This document shows, piece by piece, positions 40,224 to 52,774 of a stretch of DNA of 64,000 bases (within the stretch, counting starts at the first letter, position 1; each line of letters begins with the position of its first letter). Below the pieces are notes generated by a model, which did not search any database, had not been told where the DNA came from, and saw only the letters and a program-made list of their open reading frames with translations. The DNA is from Pseudomonadota bacterium. GTDB lineage: Bacteria > Pseudomonadota > Gammaproteobacteria > Steroidobacterales > Steroidobacteraceae. A program made the position numbers and the translations under genes. The stretch spans positions 372,001-436,000 of the forward strand of contig JADIYJ010000027.1 in assembly GCA_016705325.1 (NCBI GenBank). The letters run 5' to 3'.

Positions 40224-42443
40224 TCAGTCGGCGAGTTCGAAGAACAGCGCGCCTAGCGGCGGCAGGTCGAGCCGGATATGGCACGGGTAACCCTGGCACG
40301 GCGCCAGTTGCGTCACGACGCGCTCCTGCTGGTTGAAGCCGGAGCCACCGTAGCGCGCGGCATCGGTATCGAGCACCTTGCGGTACGTGCCCGTCGCGGG
40401 AACGCCCAGCCAGTAGTCCTCGCGCGGCACCGGCGTGCAGTTGAACACGCACAACAGCGGCGGCCGGTCCGGGTGCAGCGGCGAGCGGCGCAGGAAGGCG
40501 AACACGCTCTGGTCGCCATTGTGCAGGTCGATCCACGCGAAACCCGCAGGGTCGGTGTCACCGGCGTGCAGCACCGGATTCTCTAGGTAGAGGTGATTCA
40601 GGTCGCGGTTCAGGTCGAGCAGCGCGCGATGCTCAGGCTGCTCGAGCAGGTGCCAGTCGAGCGAATGCTGCTCGCGCCATTCCTGCCATTGCCCGAACTC
40701 GCACCCCATGAACAGCAGCTTCTTGCCCGGGTGCGCCGTCATGTACGCGCGGAACCAGCGATAGTTCGCGCGCTTCTGCCACACGTCGCCCGGCATCTTG
40801 TCGAGCAGCGAGCCCTTGCCGTGCACGACTTCGTCGTGCGAGATCGGCAGCACGAATTTTTCGGACCAGGCATAGACGAACGAGAACGTCACCAGCGAAT
40901 GATGGAACCGGCGATGCACCGGATCGTGCTCGACGTAGCGCAGCGTGTCGTTCATCCAGCCCATGTTCCACTTGAAGTGGAACCCGAGCCCGCCGAGGTG
41001 CGCCGGTTGCGTGACGCCTGGAAACGCCGTCGATTCCTCGGCGAACGTCATCACACCCGGGTAGTCCCGACCGATCGCAATGTTGAGCTGGCGCAGGAAC
41101 TCGATCGCGTCGAGGTTCTCGCGGCCGCCGTACCGGTTCGGCACCCATTCACCGGCCTTGCGGCTGTAGTCGAGGTACAGCATCGACGCGACCGCATCCA
41201 CGCGCAGGCCGTCGACGTGATACCGGTCGATCCAGTACAGCGCGTTCGCCACGAGGAAGTTGCGCACCTCGTGCCGGCCGTAATTGAAGATCTTGGTGCC
41301 CCAGTCCGCGTGCTCGCCCAACCGCGGGTCGGAGTGTTCGTACAGGCTCGAGCCGTCGAAGTTCGCAAGGCCGTGGTCGTCGCGCGGAAAATGCGCCGGC
41401 ACCCAGTCGATGATGACGCCGAGGCCCGCCTGGTGACAGCGATCGACGAAGGCCATGAAATCCTGCGGCGTCCCAAAGCGGGAACTCGGCGCGTAGTAGC
41501 CAACGACCTGGTAGCCCCACGAGCCATCGAACGGGTGTTCGGCCACAGCCATGAGTTCGAGGTGCGTGTAGCCCTGGTCCTTCGCGTACGGGATCAGCTC
41601 GTCCGCGAGCTCACGCCAGTTGAGGAACTGAGGCTCGCGGCCGTAATCGCGGCGCCAGCTGCCGGGATGCACTTCGTAGACGTTGATCGGCTGCAGGTGA
41701 TGCGGCGCCGTCTTGCGTGCGCCGATCCAGTCTGCATCGTGCCACTCGTAGCCGTCGAGCGCGGCGACGATCGAAGCCGTGCCCGGGCGCAGCTCCATCG
41801 CAAAGCCGTACGGATCGGACTTGAGGACGGTGGTGCCGGCCTTGGTGCGGATCTCGTACTTGTACAGCGTGCCCGGCCCGACGCCCGGCACGAACAGCTC
41901 CCAGATCCCGGAACCGCCGCGGGTCTGCAGCGCGTGCTTGCGGCCGTCCCACAGGTTGAACGGGCCGACCACGCTGACGCGTTCTGCATTGGGCGCCCAG
42001 ACGGCGAACCGCGTGCCGGACAGGCCGTCGAGTTCAGCTGGATGCGCGCCGAGCTTGTAGTAGATCGTGTAGTGATTGCCTTCGCCGAACAGGTACAGGT
42101 CGAAGTCGGAGAGCTGCGGTGCGAAGTAGTACGCATCGTGCTTGTCCAGCTCGACGCCGCTGGCGTAGCGCACGTGCAGCTTGTAGGGCTGCAACGGACG
42201 ACGGTGCGGCACGCGGCCTTCGAACAGTCCCGCCGGATGGATCGATTTCAGTTCGACCGCGGCTTCGCCTTCCCAGCGCACACTGATGGCCACCGCGTCC
42301 GGCTCGAGCACGCGCACGACGCACACCGGAGCGTCGTTCCGGCGTGCGAACTCGTGGTAGCCCAGGACCGAACGTGGCGCGGGGTGCAGCGCGTTGACCA
42401 GCGCGTCGATGTCGGCGGGCGAAAGTGTCGTGCGGACGGTCAT
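40224..42443 (-). CDS. glgB: 1,4-alpha-glucan branching enzyme
   Basis: 739 residues, the standard long bacterial form with an extra N-terminal N1 module (about 1-105) and CBM48 (110-220). Catalytic Asp in GLRVDAVASMLYLDY (about 415), Glu in TFAEESTAFPGV (about 470) and Asp in ISHDEVVHGKGSL (about 536). NYGRHEVRNFLVANALYW is also characteristic. It introduces alpha-1,6 branches in glycogen. No glgC or glgA is seen beside it in this window, although those usually accompany glgB. A pair of palindromic elements fills the upstream spacer, so its promoter probably lies within or beside them. Confidence 0.96.
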   Translation of the reverse strand: MTVRTTLSPADIDALVNALHPAPRSVLGYHEFARRNDAPVCVVRVLEPDAVAISVRWEGEAAVELKSIHPAGLFEGRVPHRRPLQPYKLHVRYASGVELDKHDAYYFAPQLSDFDLYLFGEGNHYTIYYKLGAHPAELDGLSGTRFAVWAPNAERVSVVGPFNLWDGRKHALQTRGGSGIWELFVPGVGPGTLYKYEIRTKAGTTVLKSDPYGFAMELRPGTASIVAALDGYEWHDADWIGARKTAPHHLQPINVYEVHPGSWRRDYGREPQFLNWRELADELIPYAKDQGYTHLELMAVAEHPFDGSWGYQVVGYYAPSSRFGTPQDFMAFVDRCHQAGLGVIIDWVPAHFPRDDHGLANFDGSSLYEHSDPRLGEHADWGTKIFNYGRHEVRNFLVANALYWIDRYHVDGLRVDAVASMLYLDYSRKAGEWVPNRYGGRENLDAIEFLRQLNIAIGRDYPGVMTFAEESTAFPGVTQPAHLGGLGFHFKWNMGWMNDTLRYVEHDPVHRRFHHSLVTFSFVYAWSEKFVLPISHDEVVHGKGSLLDKMPGDVWQKRANYRWFRAYMTAHPGKKLLFMGCEFGQWQEWREQHSLDWHLLEQPEHRALLDLNRDLNHLYLENPVLHAGDTDPAGFAWIDLHNGDQSVFAFLRRSPLHPDRPPLLCVFNCTPVPREDYWLGVPATGTYRKVLDTDAARYGGSGFNQQERVVTQLAPCQGYPCHIRLDLPPLGALFFELAD

Positions 42444-42552
42444 TGCCGCAGTCTAGCCTGCGGCAGGGGATGGGGATGGGGGATAGTCGGAACGAAAAGA
42501 GCGGCGATGAATTCGATTTCATCGGTGCGGTCAAGTCAGTGCCTTGTTGGTG

Positions 42553-42626
42553 GCGGTCGGTCCGGGGTCTGTGCCGGGTCGCGGAAAGGCAGACACGCGA
42601 CCCGGCACAGACCCCGGACCGACCGC
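42553..42626. repeat. Palindromic element 2 (perfect 31-bp arms)
   Basis: Arms 42553-42583 and 42596-42626 are complementary at all 31 positions; the left arm begins GCGGTCGGTCCGGGGTCTG. The 12-base loop is GAAAGGCAGACA, part of the shared centre. Perfect complementarity over 31 bp means either very recent origin or active homogenisation. Confidence 0.9.
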
Positions 42627-42785
42627 TCCAACAGCGCAGACATGCGCCCACCACACCCAATGGCGCCGCACGCCAGGACCGGGCACGTCGCCACGCGCTT
42701 GGGCGAGCACAAGCCGCGTCGCAATCCGGCGCTCTGAGCGACCTTTCCGGCAGCTGCGCCGGTAACGTGCGGTCGCAGCGGGTCG

Positions 42786-42845
42786 ATCCGGCCGCTCAGT
42801 CGGATCGCGTGTCTGCCTTTCCGCGATCCGACAGAGCGGCCGGAT
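42786..42845. repeat. Palindromic element 3 (24-bp arms, reverse orientation)
   Basis: Arms 42786-42809 (begins ATCCGGCCGCTCAGTCGG) and 42822-42845 pair at 23 of 24 positions. The loop TGTCTGCCTTTC is the reverse complement of the loop in element 2. Arm sequence unlike all other copies in the window. Confidence 0.87.
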
Positions 42846-42906
42846 TGGCCGGCTGCACGCTTCAAAACCTCGCCGCACCGGCATGGCCTGCCTCGACGGT
42901 CCCTCG

Positions 42907-45375
<2,469 letters not shown>

Positions 45376-45445
45376 GTAGTGACTCCGTACGCGGGCGCGG
45401 AACCGGCCGCGTCCTGCTATTGCACGACCAAGGCGCTGCGGCGTG

Positions 45446-46057
45446 TCAGAGCTTCTGCAGCGTCCGCTCGGCCACGATGCGCCAGCCCTGCGCGTCCCTG
45501 GCGAGCGTCAGTTCCTTGACGTACGCATCCTTGCCGAAGCGCTGCACGAACGTCACGACCTTGCGGTCGGGACCGGCGTCCTTCGTCTTGAGTTCTTCGA
45601 GTCGCGCGTCGGGCGGGTCGCCGTTCGCGACCTGTTGCTTGCGGTCGGCGATGTAGGCCGTGGCCCCGCCATTCTCCGCAGCCTGGAACTGCGGCGAGTA
45701 GAATGCCGCCACCTGGTCCGGTTTGCGGTTCGCCCACGCGGAGGCCCAGACATACACCGCCTCTTCGACCGAGCCGGCCATCACGGCCTTGGGTCCGAAA
45801 TACGCGGGCGGCTGATCGAGGCACTTGGGTGCCGGATCGAGCTTCGCGGGATCGGGCGCCGCTGGCGGAATGGTCATGCCGCCGCTCAGACGCTCGCTGC
45901 CCGTCACGCCTTCCGGCAGCTGCAATCGGGGACGTTCCTGCGCCGCGAGGTACTCGGGGTTGTCGCCACAGGGATTGCTGGTGGCGCAGCCCGTCAGCGC
46001 GGCAAGCGCCATGCCCGGCAGGATCAGCAAGCGAAGCAAGGTGCTCGAAACGGGCAT
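45446..46057 (-). CDS. Lipoprotein with NTF2-like C-terminal domain
   Basis: 203 residues. N-terminal lipobox in LPGMALAALTGCATS (Cys about 24). A Pro-rich middle (RPRLQLPEGVTG; TIPPAAPDPAKLDPAP) leads to a C-terminal domain of about 110 residues (SVEEAVYVWASAWANRKPDQ; VAAFYSPQFQ; DAQGWRIVAERTLQKL). This pattern is that of the SnoaL/NTF2-like domains attached to envelope proteins such as the Cds6 C-terminal type. Envelope role unknown. The longer reading to 46405 is out of keeping with the lipobox. Confidence 0.7.
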   Translation of the reverse strand: MPVSSTLLRLLILPGMALAALTGCATSNPCGDNPEYLAAQERPRLQLPEGVTGSERLSGGMTIPPAAPDPAKLDPAPKCLDQPPAYFGPKAVMAGSVEEAVYVWASAWANRKPDQVAAFYSPQFQAAENGGATAYIADRKQQVANGDPPDARLEELKTKDAGPDRKVVTFVQRFGKDAYVKELTLARDAQGWRIVAERTLQKL

Positions 46058-46167
46058 CGGCGGGTCACCGGGCGCAACAGGCGAAGGGGTCGCATTGTAG
46101 CGTCCCCCCGCGCGCTTGTGCCGTGTGCCGCGTTGCCGGTCACGCAGCAGTGCGTCGCCGCAGGCGC

Positions 46168-46803
46168 CTAGGCGCTGTAGCCGCGCCGCGATCGCAGCAC
46201 CTCGACCTGGTCGAGTTCCCACAAGTGCACTGGCGCGCCACGGCGCACGAACATGCCCGACCCGGCATTGATGAACGAGCGGGCCAGCCGCTTGCGGTAC
46301 CACTCGGCGGGGCGAATGTGGACGTTGCGGTCCGTGCGGCGCTTGTCGCAGTACAGCTCCCAGTCCTCGCGCGTCAGCGCACCGAAGTGCAGGACGCCAT
46401 GGCACAGGCGAGCGAGGTTGCGCAGGCCGGCGGCGGCGGGGCGCACCGGCAGGTACTGAAACACGTCGTAGCAGACGACCAGATCGAACGGCCTGGGCGA
46501 CTCGAACGTGGCCGCCGACCCCTGGGCCCAGCCGTGCTTGTCACACAGGTACTGGCTGACTTCGAGACCCGTGTATTTCGCCTTTGGAAAGTGCCGCAGC
46601 AACTGCTCGCGCATCAGGCCCAGTCCGCACCCCACGTCGAGAATCGAGCGCACCTGCAGCTCGCCGTGATTTACGAACGCCGCGATCAGGTCGGCGCGCC
46701 GGAGCATCTCCTTGCTGGTCACGACCCGCGTCTTCGGGTTGAGGTAGAAGCGACGGAAGAAGGCTTCGCCGAACTGCTCGATCGAGACGGTTTTCGCTGG
46801 CAC
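46168..46803 (-). CDS. Class I SAM-dependent methyltransferase
   Basis: 211 residues. SAM motif I SILDVGCGLGLMREQLLRHF (about 52-71), an acidic strand-2 end in YTGLEVSQYLCDKHGW, and FDLVVCYDVFQYLP for motif II. The C-terminal half (GALTREDWELYCDKRRTDRN) is not typical of a named subfamily. Substrate unknown. Its upstream spacer (46804-47038) is A+T-richer and separates it from the divergent hsp20-lon pair. Confidence 0.8.
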   Translation of the reverse strand: MPAKTVSIEQFGEAFFRRFYLNPKTRVVTSKEMLRRADLIAAFVNHGELQVRSILDVGCGLGLMREQLLRHFPKAKYTGLEVSQYLCDKHGWAQGSAATFESPRPFDLVVCYDVFQYLPVRPAAAGLRNLARLCHGVLHFGALTREDWELYCDKRRTDRNVHIRPAEWYRKRLARSFINAGSGMFVRRGAPVHLWELDQVEVLRSRRGYSA

Positions 46804-47038
46804 GTGGGTCGACTTCCTGGCACCTGGCCGCAGCCGGCCGGCGATCTTGATTCGGTAGCTAAAGCTTAAAGTATTTCACGAATCAGCGACCATCATTTGA
46901 GCTTTACGTAGTTTTGCCGAACAACGCTTCGTTCCCCGCAACCGCGGGTCAGCCGTTCGCCGGCCCCGCCGCGGTTGCATCGCGACCGGACGCCCCCACT
47001 TCGTGGTTCATGCAGCGATCAAACAGGCAGCCGCGACG

Positions 47039-47452
47039 ATGAACCGACGCGAAATGCGCTCATGGATGTGGTCAGAAACCGCGGACATGCTCGACCAGGC
47101 CGACCGCCTGCAGCGGCAGTTTTTCCGCCTGGCCGTGCAGTCGGCGGACCGGCGCCAGCAGCCCCGCTGGGAGCCGCCGGTGGACGTCTATGCGGGCGCC
47201 GAACAGCTGCTGATCGAAGTCGCGCTGCCTGGAGTGCCGGCGAATCGCATGGAGCTGATTCTCGGGCCGGGCGAACTGGTGATCCGGGGCGAGCGTGCCC
47301 TGCCGAACCGGCCCGCCGGCACCACGTTGCAGCGACTGGAGATTCCCTACGGACGGTTCGAACGCCGTCTGGCACTCGGTCCCGGGCACTGGGACCTGGT
47401 TGACCGGCGCCTTGCCGATGGCTGCCTGCAGTTGCTGCTGGCCCGCCGCTGA
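47039..47452 (+). CDS. Hsp20/alpha-crystallin small heat-shock protein
   Basis: About 137 residues from the ATG at 47039 (a GTG at 47003 and an ATG at 47054 are alternatives). N-terminal helix (MWSETADMLDQADRLQRQFF), then an alpha-crystallin domain (PPVDVYAGAEQLLIEVALPG; RMELILGPGELVIRGERALP; LEIPYGRFERRLALG). The final C-terminal I-x-I extension seen in many Hsp20 proteins is absent. ATP-independent chaperone that holds unfolded proteins. Its stop is 25 bases before lon, so client holding and proteolysis are probably expressed together. I could not find a convincing heat-shock sigma promoter. Confidence 0.87.
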   Translation: MNRREMRSWMWSETADMLDQADRLQRQFFRLAVQSADRRQQPRWEPPVDVYAGAEQLLIEVALPGVPANRMELILGPGELVIRGERALPNRPAGTTLQRLEIPYGRFERRLALGPGHWDLVDRRLADGCLQLLLARR

Positions 47453-47477
47453 TGAACCCACGACCGGTGACGACCCC

Positions 47478-49883
<2,406 letters not shown>

Positions 49884-49890
49884 CCTCGCT

Positions 49891-50088
49891 CCGGTTGCAG
49901 GCGGCCGATCCAATGCCTGTCCCCGAGCTTGGAAAGGCAGACACGCGCCGGTTGCAGGCGGTCAATCCGGCACCTTTCCCCGAGCTTGGAAAGGCAGACA
50001 CGCGCCGGTTGCAGGCGGCCGATCCAATGCCTGTCCCCGAGCTTGGAAAGGCAGACACGCGCTCGGGGACAGGCATTGGATCGACCGC
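49891..50088. repeat. Palindromic element 4: tandem array, 57-bp period
   Basis: Three units begin at 49891, 49948 and 50005. Each is CCGGTTGCAG, a 28-base left arm, then the centre TTGGAAAGGCAGACACGC. Units 1 and 3 share the arm GCGGCCGATCCAATGCC onward; unit 2 has another arm (GCGGTCAATCCGGCACC onward). Only one right arm exists, 50061-50088, complementary to the arm of unit 3 at 27 of 28 positions. The array starts 8 bases after the lon stop. Confidence 0.88.
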
Positions 50089-50106
50089 TTGCGCAACGGC
50101 GCCTGA

Positions 50107-50136
50107 GCGGATTCTCGCCAGAGCCCGAGAATCCGC
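50107..50136. repeat. Perfect hairpin between the arrays
   Basis: GCGGATTCTCG and CGAGAATCCGC are fully complementary around CCAGAGCC. No T tract on either strand, so not a standard terminator. Confidence 0.8.
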
Positions 50137-50259
50137 ACGGCGCATGCAGCCTGCCAGCGGCGGCCACGATCACCGATGGCGGCACACCGATGCGGCGGAA
50201 CGGCGGGCGCGATTCATGCCGCGCTCGACGCCGGATCCGGTGGGCGGTGCGTGCACCGT

Positions 50260-50289
50260 GCAAGTTTTCCGGCTCGGCGGAAAACTTGC
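50260..50289. repeat. Second perfect hairpin between the arrays
   Basis: GCAAGTTTTCCG and CGGAAAACTTGC are fully complementary around GCTCGG. Not followed by a T tract. Confidence 0.8.
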
Positions 50290-50309
50290 TCAGGTGCCGC
50301 GTACCACAA

Positions 50310-50528
50310 GCGACTGATCCGGGGCCTTCCCCCGAGCGCGTGTCTGCCTTTCCAAGCTCGGGGGAAGGCCCCGGTCTACCATTCCAGCTCGGGGGAAGGC
50401 CCCGGATCAGTCGCTTGCCCCCAGCACGTGTCTACCATTCCAAGCTCGGGGGAAGGCCCCGGATCAGTCGCTTGCCCCCGGCACGTGTCTACCATTCCAA
50501 GCTCGGGGGAAGGCCCCGGATCGGCCGC
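50310..50528. repeat. Palindromic element 5: tandem array in reverse orientation, 57-bp period
   Basis: One left arm (50310-50337, GCGACTGATCCGGGGCC onward), the reverse centre TGTCTGCCTTTCC, a truncated right arm (50356-50374), then full right arms at 50387-50414, 50444-50471 and 50501-50528, spaced by exactly 57. The centres between the later copies read GTGTCTACCATTCC, a variant of the shared core. It is the mirror image of the array at 49891 with a different arm sequence. Confidence 0.88.
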
Positions 50529-50545
50529 CACGACCTCGCCCACCA

Positions 50546-52006
50546 TCAGAGGCGAATCCGCTGCCACCGCCTCGACCGCCAACGCAGGAGCAATGCGACG
50601 CCAAGCAGCACCACGTACACCAGCATGCCGGTCCAGCCGCCCGCCGCGCCGAAGCCGTATTGCGGCAGGAAATCGACCCAGCCCTGGCCCGGCGCGAATG
50701 AGAGCGAGTGAGCCAGAGGCACGAACACGCCCCACGCCAGCACGAAGAACAGGATCGCAGGCACGCGCACGTCACCTGCACCGCGCAATGAGAAACCGCT
50801 GCCGAGGTTGAGTCCGTCGAAGATCTGGTAGCCCGCGGCAATCCACAACAGTACGATGCCGAGCCCGGCGACGTCCGCCGTCTGCGGGTCTGTCGCATTC
50901 ATGAACGTTGGCAGCAGCCACGGCCCCGCGAGAGCAACCAGCACGCCGAGCGTGCCCATGAACGCGACGGTCAGCACGATGATCGCGTTGCCGAGCCGGA
51001 ATGCCCAGTCGCGATCGCCCGCACCGATCGACTGGCCGACCAGCGTCGTGCCGGCGAGCGCGATGCCGATGCCCGGCATGTACGACATCGAGGTCAGCAT
51101 CATGATGATCTGCGTGGCAGCGCCGTCGACCGCGCTCAGCCGCACCTGCATCAGCTGGAACAGGGCCATGCCGAACAGGTCGGCGGCATACATCGCACCC
51201 ATCGGCAAGCCGAGACGATACTGTCGCGCGAGGCTGCCCGGATCCGGGCGCCACGTCAGGTGCGGCTTGTACCTCGCGCGCAGTTCCTTGCCCAGGAATA
51301 CCCGCAGCGCCAGGCCGAGACCACACACCATGCTGACGTTGGTGGCCCACGCGGAACCCGCGATACCGCCGTCGAGTTCGAAGATGAAGAGCCAGTTCAG
51401 CGCCGCGTTCACGACCGCGACCAGGCCCGTCGTCATCACCGCGATGCGCGGCCGCGAAATGCCGTTGAAAAAGCCGAGCACGGCCCACAACGCGACCCCG
51501 AGCGGCGCGCCGAGCATGCGCGGCTGCCAGAACGCCATCGCCTGCGCGGACACGTCGGGCGCGAGACCGAACGGCGCGAACAGCAGCGGACCCGACCACG
51601 CGAGCAACGCGAAGAAAGGCAGCGTCAGCGCGCTGGCCGTCAGCGCGACCCAGGTGGCGTGACTCGCGCGCGTGAAGCGACGGCCGCCTTCGGCCTGCGC
51701 CACGAAGGTCTGCACTGCGAGGCCGACGCCACCGACCAGCATCAGGAACAGCAGCACCACCCAGTAGACCGCGGCCATGCCCGCCATCGCGGTCGTCGAG
51801 ATGTGGCCGACGAACCACGTGTCGGTGAGGCTGATCACGGCCTGCAGGCTGCTGTTGAGCATCAGCGGCAACGCCAGCGCCGCGACAGCGCGATAGTCGA
51901 TGACGTGCCGTCCCGTCGCAGGATCCCGCTTCTGCGCCGGCAACGGCAGTGCAGCCGGCAGCGAGACGGTGTTCGTCCCGGCCGGCGGCGAGTCGGCACC
52001 GTTCAT
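50546..52006 (-). CDS. MATE-family efflux transporter
   Basis: 486 residues, 12 membrane helices in two similar halves. Family-typical parts: AVAALALPLMLNSSLQAVIS at the N-terminus, DTWFVGHISTTAMAGMA, GFFNGISRPRIAVMTTGLVA, and TTLVGQSIGAGDRDWAFRLG in the second half. Exchanges Na+ or H+ for cationic drugs or metabolites; substrate unknown. The stop lies 17 bases beyond the palindromic array. The upstream DedA gene stop lies 13 bases away on the same strand, so the two may be co-transcribed. Confidence 0.9.
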   Translation of the reverse strand: MNGADSPPAGTNTVSLPAALPLPAQKRDPATGRHVIDYRAVAALALPLMLNSSLQAVISLTDTWFVGHISTTAMAGMAAVYWVVLLFLMLVGGVGLAVQTFVAQAEGGRRFTRASHATWVALTASALTLPFFALLAWSGPLLFAPFGLAPDVSAQAMAFWQPRMLGAPLGVALWAVLGFFNGISRPRIAVMTTGLVAVVNAALNWLFIFELDGGIAGSAWATNVSMVCGLGLALRVFLGKELRARYKPHLTWRPDPGSLARQYRLGLPMGAMYAADLFGMALFQLMQVRLSAVDGAATQIIMMLTSMSYMPGIGIALAGTTLVGQSIGAGDRDWAFRLGNAIIVLTVAFMGTLGVLVALAGPWLLPTFMNATDPQTADVAGLGIVLLWIAAGYQIFDGLNLGSGFSLRGAGDVRVPAILFFVLAWGVFVPLAHSLSFAPGQGWVDFLPQYGFGAAGGWTGMLVYVVLLGVALLLRWRSRRWQRIRL

Positions 52007-52019
52007 GCCAGTGTGCGCA

Positions 52020-52637
52020 TCACCGGCGCATGTGCCGGTGCACGAAGAAATAGTACAGCGAGCCCAGGAACACGAGCACGCCGCCCACCCACAGGGTGAT
52101 GCGGTGCAGGCTGCCCTGCATCAGCTGCTCGTCCTGTCCGGCGGTGACGCCCACCCAGCAGAGCACCGCGCACCAGATACCCGAGCCGATGATCGTTGCG
52201 AGCGAGTACCAGCCGAAATGCATGCGCACGACGCCCGCGGGAATGCCGATCAGGTGACGTATGACGGGCAGCAGGCGCGAAATGAACACACCAACCATGC
52301 CGTAGTGCGACGACCAGGCCTCGGCGCGCTCGATTTTCTCCGGCGTGATCATCACGTAGCGACCGTACTTCATCAGCAACGGCCGGCCGATCAGGTACGA
52401 GGCCCAGTACATCACGCTCGCGCCCACCCACGAGCCAACGGTGCCGGCGATGACGATACCGGTCAGCGTGAATGTTCCCTTGGAGTGCGCGAGGTATGCG
52501 GCAGGAGGGATCACGAACTCGCTCGGCACCGGCAGGATGGAACTCTCCATCGCCATCAGCAGCCCGATCAGCCAGTAACCCCCCTGGTCGAGGGCTTCCA
52601 GGTACCAATGGATCAGGGACGCGAGCATCTCGTGCAT
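52020..52637 (-). CDS. DedA-family membrane protein
   Basis: About 205 residues from MHEMLASLIHWYLEALDQGG; an ATG ten codons upstream (52667) is possible but adds a polar tail unlike the family. Motifs: MESSILPVPSEFVIPPAAYL at the first re-entrant segment and the DedA Arg-Pro signature GVFISRLLPVIRHLIGIPAG (about 130-150). Five to six membrane segments. DedA proteins move undecaprenyl phosphate or phospholipids across the inner membrane and affect envelope stress. Divergent from the MscS gene. Confidence 0.88.
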   Translation of the reverse strand: MHEMLASLIHWYLEALDQGGYWLIGLLMAMESSILPVPSEFVIPPAAYLAHSKGTFTLTGIVIAGTVGSWVGASVMYWASYLIGRPLLMKYGRYVMITPEKIERAEAWSSHYGMVGVFISRLLPVIRHLIGIPAGVVRMHFGWYSLATIIGSGIWCAVLCWVGVTAGQDEQLMQGSLHRITLWVGGVLVFLGSLYYFFVHRHMRR

Positions 52638-52774
52638 GGATGACTTCGACTTTGGAAAGTCCGGCATTTTGCCAGAGCCGGGCCACCCTCAGGCGACTGT
52701 CCCCGTAGGACGGGACCGTGACAGGTGCGACAATGCCGGCAATTCCCGCCTTCCGGAAATCCACAGTGACGACG

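Larger units (their letters stand above)
42444..42906. other. 463-bp spacer between glgB and glgP with two palindromic elements
   Basis: Elements at 42553-42626 and 42786-42845, in opposite orientation to each other as judged by the centre sequence. The 160 bases between them show no coding potential or recognisable signal. Both flanking genes run on the minus strand. Confidence 0.7.
49884..50545. other. 662-bp non-coding spacer between lon and the MATE gene
   Basis: Almost entirely repeat structure: a tandem palindromic array at 49891-50088, two perfect hairpins at 50107-50136 and 50260-50289, and a second array in the opposite orientation at 50310-50528. Apparent reading frames here arise from the repeat and are not genes. 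Confidence 0.8.

Noticed and set aside
46804..47038. Heat-shock sigma-32 promoter before hsp20-lon
   Set aside because: CTTGA-like bases occur but no CCCCAT-type -10 at proper spacing; not claimed.
49891..50528. Possible CRISPR array (regular 57-bp repeats)
   Set aside because: Units are contiguous repeats with a palindromic arm, no unique spacers of constant length, and no cas genes nearby.
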